Positions 18,262 to 26,776 of a stretch of 64,000 nucleotides of DNA are shown here, piece by piece. How positions within the stretch are numbered: the stretch's first letter is position 1; every line of letters begins with the position of its first letter. The stretch comes from Amycolatopsis methanolica 239. Its GTDB lineage: Bacteria > Actinomycetota > Actinomycetes > Mycobacteriales > Pseudonocardiaceae. The stretch spans positions 1,550,001-1,614,000 of the forward strand of contig NZ_CP009110.1 of NCBI RefSeq assembly GCF_000739085.1, written 5' to 3'. The notes beneath the pieces were generated by a model that made no database searches, was not told the DNA's origin, and was given only the letters and a program-made list of their open reading frames with translations. The translations under genes and the position numbers were made by a program.

Positions 18262-18726
18262 ATGTTTGCCGTTCCGGACAACACCGTTGCCCTGACCGAG
18301 AAGCCCGTCCTGCGCCACCCGGTGCGGGTCGCGCTCGAGTTCGCGGCCGACCGCGACCGCTGGCGGCACCTGCTGCGCTACGACCCGGACGAGCGGTTCT
18401 CCGCGCTCGTCGAGGCGCGCGACGACGAGGAGATCTGGCTGATGGGCTGGCTGCCCGGTCAGCACACCGATCTGCACGACCACGGGCACTCGACGGGCGC
18501 GTTCACCGTTGTCAGCGGACGTCTCACCGAGACCGTCGCGCGGCGCGGGGTGACCGAGGTGCACGCGTTGTCGGCGGGGCAGTCGCGGGTCTTCGGGCCG
18601 GGGTACGTGCACCAGGTGCGCAACGACGGCCCGGACCCGGCGATCAGCATCCACGTCTACCGCAGCGGTGGCCGGGTCATGCGGTCCTACCACCTCGACC
18701 CGGTCACCGGACCGGTCCGCGACTGA
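18262..18726 (+). CDS. Cysteine dioxygenase type I-like cupin
   Basis: A 154-residue cupin. The iron-binding motif is TDLHDHGHSTGAF (His-x-His), the third His is in YVHQVRN, and VVSGRLTE matches actinobacterial cysteine dioxygenases. The enzyme oxidises L-cysteine with O2 to cysteine sulfinate, limiting free cysteine. Related 3-mercaptopropionate dioxygenases cannot be excluded. The ATG is preceded by GAGGA at 18247-18251. The Cys-rich leader ORF ends 52 bases upstream and probably controls expression. It is not part of the syntenic gpsA-ddl core. Confidence 0.87.
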   Translation: MFAVPDNTVALTEKPVLRHPVRVALEFAADRDRWRHLLRYDPDERFSALVEARDDEEIWLMGWLPGQHTDLHDHGHSTGAFTVVSGRLTETVARRGVTEVHALSAGQSRVFGPGYVHQVRNDGPDPAISIHVYRSGGRVMRSYHLDPVTGPVRD

Positions 18727-18840
18727 CCCTTTCGCCCGTTAGGGAAAGGTTCCCGGGGAGTTCGCCGCATCCGGGTGGAACCTCACGATCGCTGCGGTAG
18801 CCTGCGCCTTGATCATCGGACACGCGCGCAGGGGAGCAGG

Positions 18841-19347
18841 ATGCAGCCGAATCTGAGGCCGGGGGAGGATTTCCAGCACCTGCTCGAACAGCAGGTGCGG
18901 GAGATGCAGCAGAAGGCCGCGGCGCTGCAGGACGCGCTCGGTGAGGCGTCGGCGACGGTGCGGTCGAAGGACGGGTCGGTGACCGTCACGATCGCGCCGA
19001 ACGGTGCGTTGCAAAGCCTGGAACTCGGGCACCGCGCCTGCGACCTCGGCCCGGCGCGCCTCACCGCCGCGATCATGGAGGCGGTGCGGGAAGGTCAGCG
19101 GCAGGCCGCGCGCGCCGTGTCCGACTCGTTCACCGCGATCGCGGGCGACGGCGAGTCCGCTGAGGTGATCAGGAGTTTCCTGCCGCCGGTCGAGGACGAG
19201 CCGGAGGACTTCGCCGAGCCCGAGGCGGAAGCGACACCGTCGCCTCCGCCGCCGGTTTCGCCGTCGCCTCCGGCGCAGCGTCCCGTGCCGCGGCGGCCGC
19301 GCCCGGCGTCCCCGGCTGATGACGACGATGAGATGAGGCCGTGGTGA
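18841..19347 (+). CDS. YbaB/EbfC-family protein of a type VII substrate locus
   Basis: A 168-residue protein. Residues 15-100 form the YbaB/EbfC fold: an N-terminal coiled-coil helix (HLLEQQVREMQQKAAAL), then SKDGSVTVTIAPNGALQSLEL. The C-terminal 60 residues are acidic and Pro-rich. YbaB-like proteins (EspL type) recur beside type VII (ESX) substrates in actinobacteria and may serve as chaperones or DNA-binding factors; the role here is inferred from context. The ATG at 18841 follows AGGGGAGCAGG. The stop codon overlaps the next start as GTGA, so the three genes from here to 21727 are one operon. Confidence 0.8.
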   Translation: MQPNLRPGEDFQHLLEQQVREMQQKAAALQDALGEASATVRSKDGSVTVTIAPNGALQSLELGHRACDLGPARLTAAIMEAVREGQRQAARAVSDSFTAIAGDGESAEVIRSFLPPVEDEPEDFAEPEAEATPSPPPPVSPSPPAQRPVPRRPRPASPADDDDEMRPW

Positions 19348-19655
19348 GCGGTTCCGGTTTCGAGGTCGATTCGGCGCCGTTGGTCTCGTTCGGCCAGCAC
19401 CTCGACCAGTTGACGGAGAACCTGAAGGGCACGGCCGGGGTGGTCGGCGGTTGCGTCGGCGACATCGGCATCTTCGGGATGGTCGGGCAGATCTTCGGCG
19501 CCGGCGTCACCTTGTGGTGCGGCAAGGCCGAGGATCAGCTCAACAAGTACTCGGGCACGATCACCGAGTTCGCCGACAACGTGCGCGAGGCCGCGAAGGC
19601 CTACGACGCGCACGACGCCGAAACCGCTGCCGGACTGCTGGGGTTCAAGGCATGA
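19344..19655 (+). CDS. WXG100/EspC-like type VII secretion substrate
   Basis: A 103-residue helical protein without a signal peptide. It has a WXG turn (WCG, residues 58-60) and, near the C-terminus, YDAHD (87-91), which fits the general type VII secretion signal YxxxD/E. The N-terminal FEVDSAPLVSFGQHLDQL resembles DUF2580/EspC-type proteins. A Gly-rich hydrophobic stretch (32-57) separates the two helical parts. GTG at 19344 overlaps the YbaB-like stop codon, and its own stop overlaps the next ATG. It probably pairs with the large downstream WXG protein for export. No ESX machinery gene is in the window. Confidence 0.75.
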   Translation: MSGSGFEVDSAPLVSFGQHLDQLTENLKGTAGVVGGCVGDIGIFGMVGQIFGAGVTLWCGKAEDQLNKYSGTITEFADNVREAAKAYDAHDAETAAGLLGFKA

Positions 19656-21727
19656 GCGAGTACAAGCCCGGGGACGTCGGGCTGCACATGGCCGACAAGT
19701 GGCAGACCGGCGCCGGGTTCTTCGACGCCGCGGTCAGCCTGAACGAGGCCGTCAAGGAGAACGACAAGGTCGCGATCGGCATCGGCTCGGCCGGTCTCGC
19801 GCTGGAGACGCTGGGGCTCGCGCTCGACCCGATCGGCAGCCTGCTGACCGCAGGGATCGGCTGGCTCATCGAGCACATCTCGGTGCTGCGGTGGCCGCTG
19901 GACATCATGTGGGGCGACCCCGAGGGCATCGCGGCGGCCGAGGAAGCGGTCAAGGCCGAGAAGGCGAAGCTCGAGCAGTGGGCGCAGGACCACCAGACCA
20001 AGCTCGCGACTCTGATGGAGAGCTGGACCGGTGAGGGCGCCGACCAGTTCCGCAAGAGCATGGAGGCGGTGACCGACCAGCTCAACGCGATCGGCGGTTA
20101 CCTGGAGAACGCCGGGAAGTCGATGAAGGTCGCCGGTGGTCTGGTCGGCGCCTTCCGCGGCATCGCGCGCGACCTGATCGCGATGCTGCTCGCGACGATC
20201 ATCAAGGGCGCGCTGATCGCGGCGGCGCTGGCGCCGGTGACGTTCGGCGCGTCGATCGCGATCTTCATCGGCACGACGATCGGCATGGTGGCCACCGCGC
20301 TGGGCAAGATCGGCGCGAAGATCGCCGAGCTGACCAGGAAGCTGGTCGACCTGGGCGCGTCGCTGAGCAAGCTCGGCAAGGCCGGTGACGACCTCGCCGG
20401 AGCCAAGCCGCCGTCGGTGAAGCCCGGTTCGAGCGGCCCGGCGCCGGCGAACTCCGGTGCGCCGGTGTCGAGTGGCCCCAAGCTGAACGATCCGCCGCCG
20501 ACTCCGGTTGCGGGGCCGAAGCCTGTGGATGCGGCGCCGGTGTCGAGTGGGCCGAAGTTGAACGATCCGCCGCCGACTCCGGTTGCGGGGCCGAAGCCTG
20601 TGGATGCGGCGCCGGTGTCGAGTGGGCCGAAGTTGAACGATCCGCCGCCGACTCCGGTTGCGGGGCCGAAGCCTGTGGATGCGGCGCCGGTGTCGAGTGG
20701 GCCGAAGTTGAACGATCCGCTGCCTGCTCCGGTTGCGGGGCCGAAGCCTGCGGATGCGGCGCCCGTGTCGAGTGGGCCGAAGTTGAACGATCCGCCGCCG
20801 ACTCCGGTTGCGGGACCGAAGCCTGCGGATGCGGCGCCCGTGTCGAGTGGGCCGAAGTTGAACGATCCGCCGCCGACCCCGGCTCCCGCGCCGAAGCCTG
20901 CGGATGCGGCGCCCGTGTCGAGTGGGCCGAAGCTGAATGACCCGCCGCCTGCTCCGGTTGCGGCGCCCAAGCCCGCGGATGCGCCGCCGGTGTCGAGTGG
21001 GCCCAAGCTGGACGATGCGGTGACGACTGCGTCCGCCGCACCGAAGCCTGCTGACCCACCACCGTCGCCGGTGCCGGGTGGGCCGAAGCCCAACGACCCG
21101 GCTCCGGCGCCCAAGCCCGCGGATGTGCAACCGGTGCCCGTGCCGCCGAAGCTGGACACCTCGGCCACGGCTTCGCCGAAGCCAACCGACAACGCGCCCG
21201 GTTCGCCCAAGCCAACCGACAACGCGTCCGGCTCGCCGAAGCCCACGGATCAGTCCCACACCGGGGGCTCGAGTCAGGCGGGCGGCTCGAACCAGCCCGG
21301 CGGTAACAACCATCCCGGCGGCTCGAACCAGGCGGCCAACAACCAGCCCGGCAACAGTCAGCCCGGTGGTAACCAAGCGGGCAACAACCAGCCCGGCAAC
21401 AGCACACCGGGCGGCAACCAGGCGACCCCGGATCCCACGCACCACCGGTTGTCCGAACAGATGTCGCAGGCCATCAAGAACGAGCTGGCCAAGATCGAGG
21501 GCGTCACGCCCGAGACGCTGGCCAAGTTCGACAAGATCAGCAACTTCTCGGTCGCCCAGCTGGGCAAGCTGTTCGGCGAGGAGGGCGCCGCGAAGTTCGA
21601 GCAGGCCATCAAGTACATGACGGACCCGTGGTTCGGCTACCGCGGCCTGGCAGGCAAGACGATCATCGACATGATCAAGGGCGTCCCGGCGAGCGTCGGC
21701 AACGTCACCGGCGGCGACGACGAATGA
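19652..21727 (+). CDS. Large WXG protein with Pro-rich tandem repeats, candidate type VII effector
   Basis: A 691-residue protein. Residues 1-165 are helical and include a WXG-type turn (SWTGEGADQF, W125). Residues 173-219 are strongly hydrophobic and could span or insert into a membrane. Residues 272-471 are eight copies of a 25-residue unit of the type VSSGPKLNDPPPTPVAGPKP. Degenerate PKPTD repeats follow, then an Asn/Gly/Gln-rich linker up to about residue 590. The last ~100 residues are a charged helical domain beginning RLSEQMSQAIKNEL, with no toxin fold I recognise. ATG at 19652 overlaps the upstream stop. No immunity gene follows; the next gene is convergent. Confidence 0.75.
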   Translation: MSEYKPGDVGLHMADKWQTGAGFFDAAVSLNEAVKENDKVAIGIGSAGLALETLGLALDPIGSLLTAGIGWLIEHISVLRWPLDIMWGDPEGIAAAEEAVKAEKAKLEQWAQDHQTKLATLMESWTGEGADQFRKSMEAVTDQLNAIGGYLENAGKSMKVAGGLVGAFRGIARDLIAMLLATIIKGALIAAALAPVTFGASIAIFIGTTIGMVATALGKIGAKIAELTRKLVDLGASLSKLGKAGDDLAGAKPPSVKPGSSGPAPANSGAPVSSGPKLNDPPPTPVAGPKPVDAAPVSSGPKLNDPPPTPVAGPKPVDAAPVSSGPKLNDPPPTPVAGPKPVDAAPVSSGPKLNDPLPAPVAGPKPADAAPVSSGPKLNDPPPTPVAGPKPADAAPVSSGPKLNDPPPTPAPAPKPADAAPVSSGPKLNDPPPAPVAAPKPADAPPVSSGPKLDDAVTTASAAPKPADPPPSPVPGGPKPNDPAPAPKPADVQPVPVPPKLDTSATASPKPTDNAPGSPKPTDNASGSPKPTDQSHTGGSSQAGGSNQPGGNNHPGGSNQAANNQPGNSQPGGNQAGNNQPGNSTPGGNQATPDPTHHRLSEQMSQAIKNELAKIEGVTPETLAKFDKISNFSVAQLGKLFGEEGAAKFEQAIKYMTDPWFGYRGLAGKTIIDMIKGVPASVGNVTGGDDE
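20465..21064 (+). repeat. Eight 75-bp in-frame tandem repeats
   Basis: Units begin with GTGTCGAGTGG at 20465, 20540, 20615, 20690, 20765, 20840, 20915 and 20990, exactly 75 bases apart. Units two and three are identical in DNA, and later ones diverge by a few bases. They encode 25-residue Pro-rich units inside the large WXG protein. The near-identity implies recent expansion or ongoing homogenisation. Confidence 0.95.
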
Positions 21728-21766
21728 CCGGCGGCCCCGCGCTCCGCACCCGGCGGAGCGCGGGGC

Positions 21767-22898
21767 TCACCGCTTCGGCCAGTGCCAGGCGGGCCGGTCC
21801 AGCCTGCCCTGCCCGGCGAGGACCGTCGCGCCGAACTCCTTCTCCGGTTCCAGCACCGCAGCCTCCGGCGCGATCGCCGACAACGCGTGCACCAACGGCC
21901 GCGCGTGCGACACCACGATGAGCTGCGCGCGAGGCTTGGCGATCAGCGCGGCCAGCGCCGGCAACAGGTCCGGGTGCAGGCTCGTCTCGGGTTCGTTCAG
22001 CACCAGCAGTTCCGGCGGCCGCGGGCTCAGCAACGCCGCCACCCACAACAGGTAACGCAACGTCCCGTCCGACAACTCCGCCGCCCCCAGCGGGCGCAGC
22101 AACCCGTGCTGGTGGAACCGCAGCCGCAGCAACCCGTCGGCCGCCCTGACCTCCGCTCGCGACCGCGGGAACGCGTCGGACACCGCCTCGGCCAGTGCTT
22201 CGTCGTCACCGAACTCCTGGATCGTCCGCAGCGCCGCGGCCAGGTCGCCGCCGTCATGGTCCAGCACCGGTGTGCGGGTGCCGATCCGGTCCTGGCGGGC
22301 GGGCACGGCCGCGTCGGTGCGGAACTGGTCGTAGAACCGCCACGACCGCAACCGTTCCCGCACCACCAGCAGCTCGGGGCAGGCCCGCGGATCGGCCAGT
22401 TCGCTCAGCATGCTGTCGGTGAGCCCGATGCGCGAACTCCCCGCCCACGCGCCCGAGTCGTCCCGCACACGCACCGCCGGGCCCGCGCCACAGACACCCC
22501 CGTTTGAACTCCGGGTCGAGGTTGAACAGGGTGGGCCGCAGCCGATCCGACGACGGCACCGGCAACCCGAAGTCGAGCGCGTAACCGAATTCGTCGCCGG
22601 AGAACCCGAGCCGCAGCCCCACCGCCTTGGTGCGCACCGTCCCCCGCACCGGCACGCGGCCCTCCCGGACCGCGCGCCCGACCGACTCCGGCCCTGCCCA
22701 CAGCGTCGACGGCAACCCGCCTTCCCGGGCCAGTGCGGCGACCGCGCCGTTCCGCCCGGCGTCGGCGAGCAACCGCAGCGCGCGGTACAGGCTGGACTTT
22801 CCGGTGCCGTTGACGCCGGTGACGACCGTCAGCCGGGACAACGGCAGCACCAGGTCCCGCAACGAGCGGTAGTTCTCGACCGCGAGGGTGGTCAGCAC
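21767..22898 (-). pseudogene. AAA-family ATPase (RecF/SMC-like), frameshifted
   Basis: The N-terminal part (22898 to about 22490) begins MLTTLAVENYRSL and has the Walker A motif GVNGTGKSS and YRALRLLADAG. The C-terminal part, in another frame (about 22490 to 21767), has LSDGTLRYLLWVAAL, the Walker B/signature region LLVLNEPETSLHPDLLPAL and VVSHARPLV. Together they make one AAA_21-type overcoming-lysogenization/RecF-like ATPase of about 375 residues. Removing one base near the run of five C at 22497-22501 joins the frames. It is either a real pseudogene or a homopolymer sequencing error. It follows the FMN-binding protein gene by 9 bases. Confidence 0.8.
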
Positions 22899-22907
22899 AC
22901 CCCGACG

Positions 22908-23555
22908 CTACCCACGCGCACGCACGTGCGGCGGGATCGGCGCACCCGCGGGCATGTAGGCGGCCGGGATGGGCTCGCCGAAGGTGGTCTGGACCGGCAC
23001 CACCCCGGCCCAGATCTCGTGGCTGTCCATGTCCTCCGGCTCGTCGATCGGCTCGCCGGCGCGGATCTTCACCGACGCCTCCGCGAGATCCAGCGCCAGC
23101 ACCGAAACCGACGCCAGCTCCTTCGCGTTGACCGCCCGCGCGTGGTCCCACGAGCCCGGCGTGAGGTGCTCGGTCACGACGTGCAGCCCGTGCATCTTCT
23201 CCTCCCCCGTCACCAGGCGCGCGCTTCCGTGCACGACCGCGCTGCGGTAGTTCATGGAGTGGTTGTTGAGTGAGCGCGCGTAGACCAGGCCGTCGAGCAG
23301 CGTGACCGTGACGCACACGTCGATGCCGGTCGCCGCCGCGCGCAGGTTCCCGGCGCCCGTCGAGCCGTGGAAGTACAGGGTGTCGCCGTCGCGACCGTAT
23401 CCGGTGGGCAGCACGACGGGGGAGCCGTTCAGCACGAGCCCGAGGTGGCAGATCAGGCCGTCGTCGAGCACCTCGTACAGGCGCTCGCGATCGGTGGCCG
23501 CGCGGTCCTTCTTGCGCGTCAGGGTGCTGCGCGGGGTGGGCGAGAGCGTGGTCAT
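22908..23555 (-). CDS. Pyridoxamine 5'-phosphate oxidase-like FMN-binding protein
   Basis: A 215-residue split-barrel flavoprotein. Features are DGLICHLGLVLNGSPVVLPTGYGRDGDTLYFHGS and NYRSAVVHGSARLVTGEEK, typical of PNPOx-like/NimA-type proteins. The family includes FMN- or F420-binding reductases; the substrate is unknown. ATG at 23555 is preferred over an upstream in-frame codon at 23621, because the latter would run into the regulatory boxes. It is divergent from a MocR-type PLP-binding regulator, so its expression is probably tied to vitamin B6 status. Confidence 0.85.
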   Translation of the reverse strand: MTTLSPTPRSTLTRKKDRAATDRERLYEVLDDGLICHLGLVLNGSPVVLPTGYGRDGDTLYFHGSTGAGNLRAAATGIDVCVTVTLLDGLVYARSLNNHSMNYRSAVVHGSARLVTGEEKMHGLHVVTEHLTPGSWDHARAVNAKELASVSVLALDLAEASVKIRAGEPIDEPEDMDSHEIWAGVVPVQTTFGEPIPAAYMPAGAPIPPHVRARG

Positions 23556-23573
23556 GCCTTCAGTCTCGAAGGT

Positions 23574-23600
23574 ATAGTGGACTCCTGGTAGATCCACTTT
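23574..23600. promoter_or_regulatory. Candidate PdxR/MocR boxes
   Basis: The minus-strand sequence AAAGTGGATCTA (complement of 23589-23600) matches the PdxR motif I recall from Corynebacterium glutamicum, AAAGTGGW(T)CTA. An inverted partner, ATAGTGGACT, lies at about 23574-23583. Both are in the gap between the FMN-binding protein and the MocR-type regulator. Confidence 0.55.
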
Positions 23601-23626
23601 CAAGGCAGAACGAAAGGCCACTTCTG

Positions 23627-24997
23627 GTGCCCCAGTCCGCGACCGCGCTGCCCGTCACCCTCGACCGCGAGGCCGCGACGCCGCTGGCCGTGCAGCTCGC
23701 CGACGCCCTGCGCGACGCGGCGGCGACCGGGCACCTGCGCGGCGGCGACCGCCTGCCGTCCACCCGGGCCCTCGCCGCCCGGCTCGGCGTCAGCCGCACC
23801 GTCACCTCCGCCGCCTACGAGCAACTGCACGCCGAAGGGTGGATCACCGGGCGGCACGGTTCCGGCACGTACGTCACCACTTCACCACCCAGCGACCGAC
23901 CCGTCCAACGGGTTGTGCCCGGTGAGGTCGCCGAGCCGGAGGAGTTGCTCGACCTCACCCCAGGCACGCCGTGGGCGGCGGGCATCGACCGCGCCGCGTG
24001 GCGCCGGGCCTGGCGCGCCGCCGCCGACGCGCCACCGCTGACCAGCGCGCACCGGGCCGGGCTGCCGGAGTACCGGGCGGCGATCGCCGAGCACCTGCTG
24101 CGCCACCGCGGGCTGGCGGTCGGCACCGACTCGGTGCTGGCGACCGGCGGCACCACGGCCGCGGTGTTCGAGCTGGCCGGGGCCGTCTTCCGCGCCGGGG
24201 ACACGGTCGCCGTCGAGGAGCCCGGCTACCAGCGGGCGGTCGAGGCGTTGCTGAGCGCCGGGCTGAAGGTGGTCGGCGTGCCGGTCGACGGCGAGGGCCT
24301 GCGTACGGATGCGATCCCGGCCGGCGTGCGCGGGGTCTACTGCTCACCCGCGCACCAGTACCCGATGGGGTCGCGGCTGAACGCGGCCCGCCGGGTGGAA
24401 CTCGTCGAGCGGGCGCGCGCCGAGAACATGCTGATCATCGAGGACGACTACGACGGCGAGCTGCGGTTCGACGTCGCGCCGCTGCCGCTGCTCGCCGCGC
24501 TCGCGCCGGATGTCGTGGTGCACCTCGGCACCACCAGCAAGATCCTCACGCCCACCCTCGGCGCGGGGTGGATGGTCGCGCCGGGTGCGGTCACGTCAGC
24601 TGTGCTCGGGCACCGCGACCGCACCGGAACGCGCCCGTCACCGGCGGGCCAGCGGGTGCTGGTCGAACTCGCGCGGCACGGCGACCTGGGTCGTCACCTG
24701 CGGAAACTTCGGCGGGAGCTGTCCGAGCGGCGGGTGCTGCTGGTGTCAGCGCTGCGGGAGGCCGGGATCACGGTGCTGGGCGACGACGCGGGCGCGCACC
24801 TGGTGGTGCCGTTCCCGTCGCCGGAGGTGGAGCGGGAGCGCCTGGCGGCAGGCCGGGTGCGGGGGATCCGCCTGGACGGGCTGGCGCGGCACTTCGCCGG
24901 CATGCCGACGGCCTTCGGCGTGGCGATCGGTTACGCGGGCTGTTCGCGCGAGGCGCTCAGTGGCGCGCTGGACACGCTGGTGGGCTTACTGCGCTGA
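23627..24997 (+). CDS. pdxR: MocR-type GntR/aminotransferase regulator (PdxR-like)
   Basis: A 456-residue fusion. Residues 8-78 are a GntR winged helix (LPSTRALAARLGVSRTVTSAAYEQL, then GWITGRHGSGTYV). The rest is a fold-type I aminotransferase-like domain. The PLP-binding Lys is K305 in GTTSKILTPTLGAGW, and DDYDGELRFD is present. Such regulators sense pyridoxal phosphate. In Corynebacterium PdxR activates pyridoxal phosphate synthesis. The motif match upstream and the divergent PNPOx-like neighbour support PdxR over other MocR members, but no pdxST is in the window. Start is GTG. Confidence 0.82.
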   Translation: MPQSATALPVTLDREAATPLAVQLADALRDAAATGHLRGGDRLPSTRALAARLGVSRTVTSAAYEQLHAEGWITGRHGSGTYVTTSPPSDRPVQRVVPGEVAEPEELLDLTPGTPWAAGIDRAAWRRAWRAAADAPPLTSAHRAGLPEYRAAIAEHLLRHRGLAVGTDSVLATGGTTAAVFELAGAVFRAGDTVAVEEPGYQRAVEALLSAGLKVVGVPVDGEGLRTDAIPAGVRGVYCSPAHQYPMGSRLNAARRVELVERARAENMLIIEDDYDGELRFDVAPLPLLAALAPDVVVHLGTTSKILTPTLGAGWMVAPGAVTSAVLGHRDRTGTRPSPAGQRVLVELARHGDLGRHLRKLRRELSERRVLLVSALREAGITVLGDDAGAHLVVPFPSPEVERERLAAGRVRGIRLDGLARHFAGMPTAFGVAIGYAGCSREALSGALDTLVGLLR

Positions 24998-25033
24998 TCG
25001 GATCGGGGCAAGAGCCCGGTAGGGTGACGGCCC

Positions 25034-26119
25034 ATGAGGAAGACGCGGGTGGCCGTGGTGTTCGGCGGCCGGAGCACCGAGCACACCATCTCGTGCCTGT
25101 CGGCGGGCAGCGTGCTGGCGAACCTGGACAGCGACCGATTCGAGGTCGTGCCCATCGGGATCACCCGCGAGGGCGGCTGGGTGCTGGGCACCGCCGATCC
25201 GAAGACCCTCACCATCCAGGACCGGCAGCTGCCCTCGGTCGACGGCGGCCAGTCGCTGGTGCTGGCAGGCGACCCGACGCGGCGCGAGCTGGTCGTCACC
25301 GAGCCGGGCGCCGAGGCGCTCGGCGGGGTCGACGTCGTCTTTCCCGTGCTGCACGGCGCCTTCGGCGAGGACGGCACGCTGCAGGGGCTGCTGGAGATGG
25401 CCGGGATCCCGTACGTCGGGCCGGGCGTGCTCGCCAGCGCCGCGGCGATGGACAAGGGCTACGCGAAGAAGCTGCTCGCCGCGGAGGGGCTGCCGGTCGG
25501 CCGCTACGTCGAGCTGCGCCGTGGTCAGTCCACTCTGGACGCCGCCGACCGGGAGCGGCTGGGCTTGCCGGTGTTCGTGAAGCCGTCGCGGGCCGGGTCG
25601 TCGATCGGCATCAGCAAGGTGACCGACTGGGCCGACCTGGACGCGGCGATCGCCCTGGCGCGCGAGACCGACCCGAAAGTGCTGGTCGAGGCGGCCGTGC
25701 CCGGGCGCGAGGTCGAGTGCGGCGTGCTGGAGTTCCCGGACGGCCGGGTGGAGGCGTCGCTGCCCGCCGAGGTGCGCGTGCTCTCCGACGACGAGTCCGC
25801 CTGGTACGACTTCGAAACGAAGTACATCGGCGAGGACGCGGAGCTGGACATCCCCGCGAAGCTGGACGATTCGGTCACCGAGAAGCTGCGCGCGCAGGCG
25901 GTGAAGGCGTTCGAGGCGCTCGACTGCCAGGGCCTGGCGCGGGTGGACTTCTTCGTGGGCCCGAACGGCGAGCTTACGGTCAACGAGGTCAACACGATGC
26001 CTGGCTTCACGTCGACCTCGGCGTACCCGAAGATGTGGCAGGTCACCGGCGTTGACTACCGCACGCTGCTGACGACGCTGATCGACACCGCGCTGGCAAG
26101 GGGCACCGGGCTGCGCTGA
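25034..26119 (+). CDS. ddl: D-alanine--D-alanine ligase
   Basis: A 361-residue ATP-grasp ligase making the D-Ala-D-Ala dipeptide of peptidoglycan. [18 protein letters not shown] at the N-terminus, [30 protein letters not shown] and the C-terminal [20 protein letters not shown] are family signatures. The residues that set D-Ala over D-lactate specificity look like the ordinary Ddl type, with no VanA-like features noticed. ATG start, 36 bases after the MocR gene. In M. tuberculosis it neighbours gpsA; here that link is broken by the accessory block. Confidence 0.96.
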   Translation: MRKTRVAVVFGGRSTEHTISCLSAGSVLANLDSDRFEVVPIGITREGGWVLGTADPKTLTIQDRQLPSVDGGQSLVLAGDPTRRELVVTEPGAEALGGVDVVFPVLHGAFGEDGTLQGLLEMAGIPYVGPGVLASAAAMDKGYAKKLLAAEGLPVGRYVELRRGQSTLDAADRERLGLPVFVKPSRAGSSIGISKVTDWADLDAAIALARETDPKVLVEAAVPGREVECGVLEFPDGRVEASLPAEVRVLSDDESAWYDFETKYIGEDAELDIPAKLDDSVTEKLRAQAVKAFEALDCQGLARVDFFVGPNGELTVNEVNTMPGFTSTSAYPKMWQVTGVDYRTLLTTLIDTALARGTGLR

Positions 26120-26239
26120 TCCGCCCAGCGGGGGGACCGGCCTACTGGGGCGCTGGTCGTGGCGGGGCCGGCGCCGCGCTGGGCGGCTGCGCCGGAAGCA
26201 CAGGCCAATTTTCCCGGCGCAGTCAGAGGCTGCGGCTGC

Positions 26240-26773
26240 TCAGAACCGCAGCGGCACGGCGGGCAGTGTGACCGCCACGGCGTCCGAGATCTGCTGCAGC
26301 GGGCCGGTCCCCGCGGAGTCCGGCACCGTCAGCGCGACGTACACCGGCCGGTCCACCACGTACCACGTCGACGAGCCCGGCCCCTCGACCGGCAGCCACT
26401 GCACGCCGCTGACCACGCGCAGCTGGCTGGTCGGCGTCAGCTCCGGCGGCTTGCCCAGCCCGCAGCGCAACACGATCGACTCCGGCGAACCCCACGCGAC
26501 CGTCGCCTCTGGGGCGGGTTCCGCGATCGTCCGGCGCGGCAGCGCGGTGCCCTTCGAGTCCAGCTGCGCGGGCATCGCCGGGATGAGCTGCGCGCACTCG
26601 GCCGATCCGGCCTGCGGCGCGTCCACCGGCACGAGCGCCAGCGGCCCGTCGCCGTCACCGGAATCACGCATCATCAGCCCGATGACCGCGACCCCGGCGG
26701 CCAGTACGACCACCAGCACGGCCGCGACCACGAGCCGTGCCCGCGGCGGCGCCCCGGTCTCGGTGTCCGGCAT
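26240..26773 (-). CDS. DUF3515 membrane-anchored protein
   Basis: A 177-residue protein. A single N-terminal TM helix (about 14-36) is followed by an external domain with two Cys (SAECAQLIPAMP and VLRCGLGKPPEL) that may form a disulfide. The order ddl, DUF3515, thiL is the one in M. tuberculosis (Rv2980 position). Molecular function is unknown. The gene is convergent with ddl, and the RAM-domain gene lies 3 bases upstream on the same strand, so the two are co-transcribed. Confidence 0.85.
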   Translation of the reverse strand: MPDTETGAPPRARLVVAAVLVVVLAAGVAVIGLMMRDSGDGDGPLALVPVDAPQAGSAECAQLIPAMPAQLDSKGTALPRRTIAEPAPEATVAWGSPESIVLRCGLGKPPELTPTSQLRVVSGVQWLPVEGPGSSTWYVVDRPVYVALTVPDSAGTGPLQQISDAVAVTLPAVPLRF

Positions 26774-26776
26774 CGC

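Noticed and set aside
20465..21064. CRISPR-like array
   Set aside because: Units are contiguous with no spacers and lie in frame in a Pro-rich coding region.
19601..21445. Long minus-strand frames with Arg/Gly-rich repeats
   Set aside because: They are antisense readings of the 75-bp repeats of the WXG protein; the repeat keeps all frames open.
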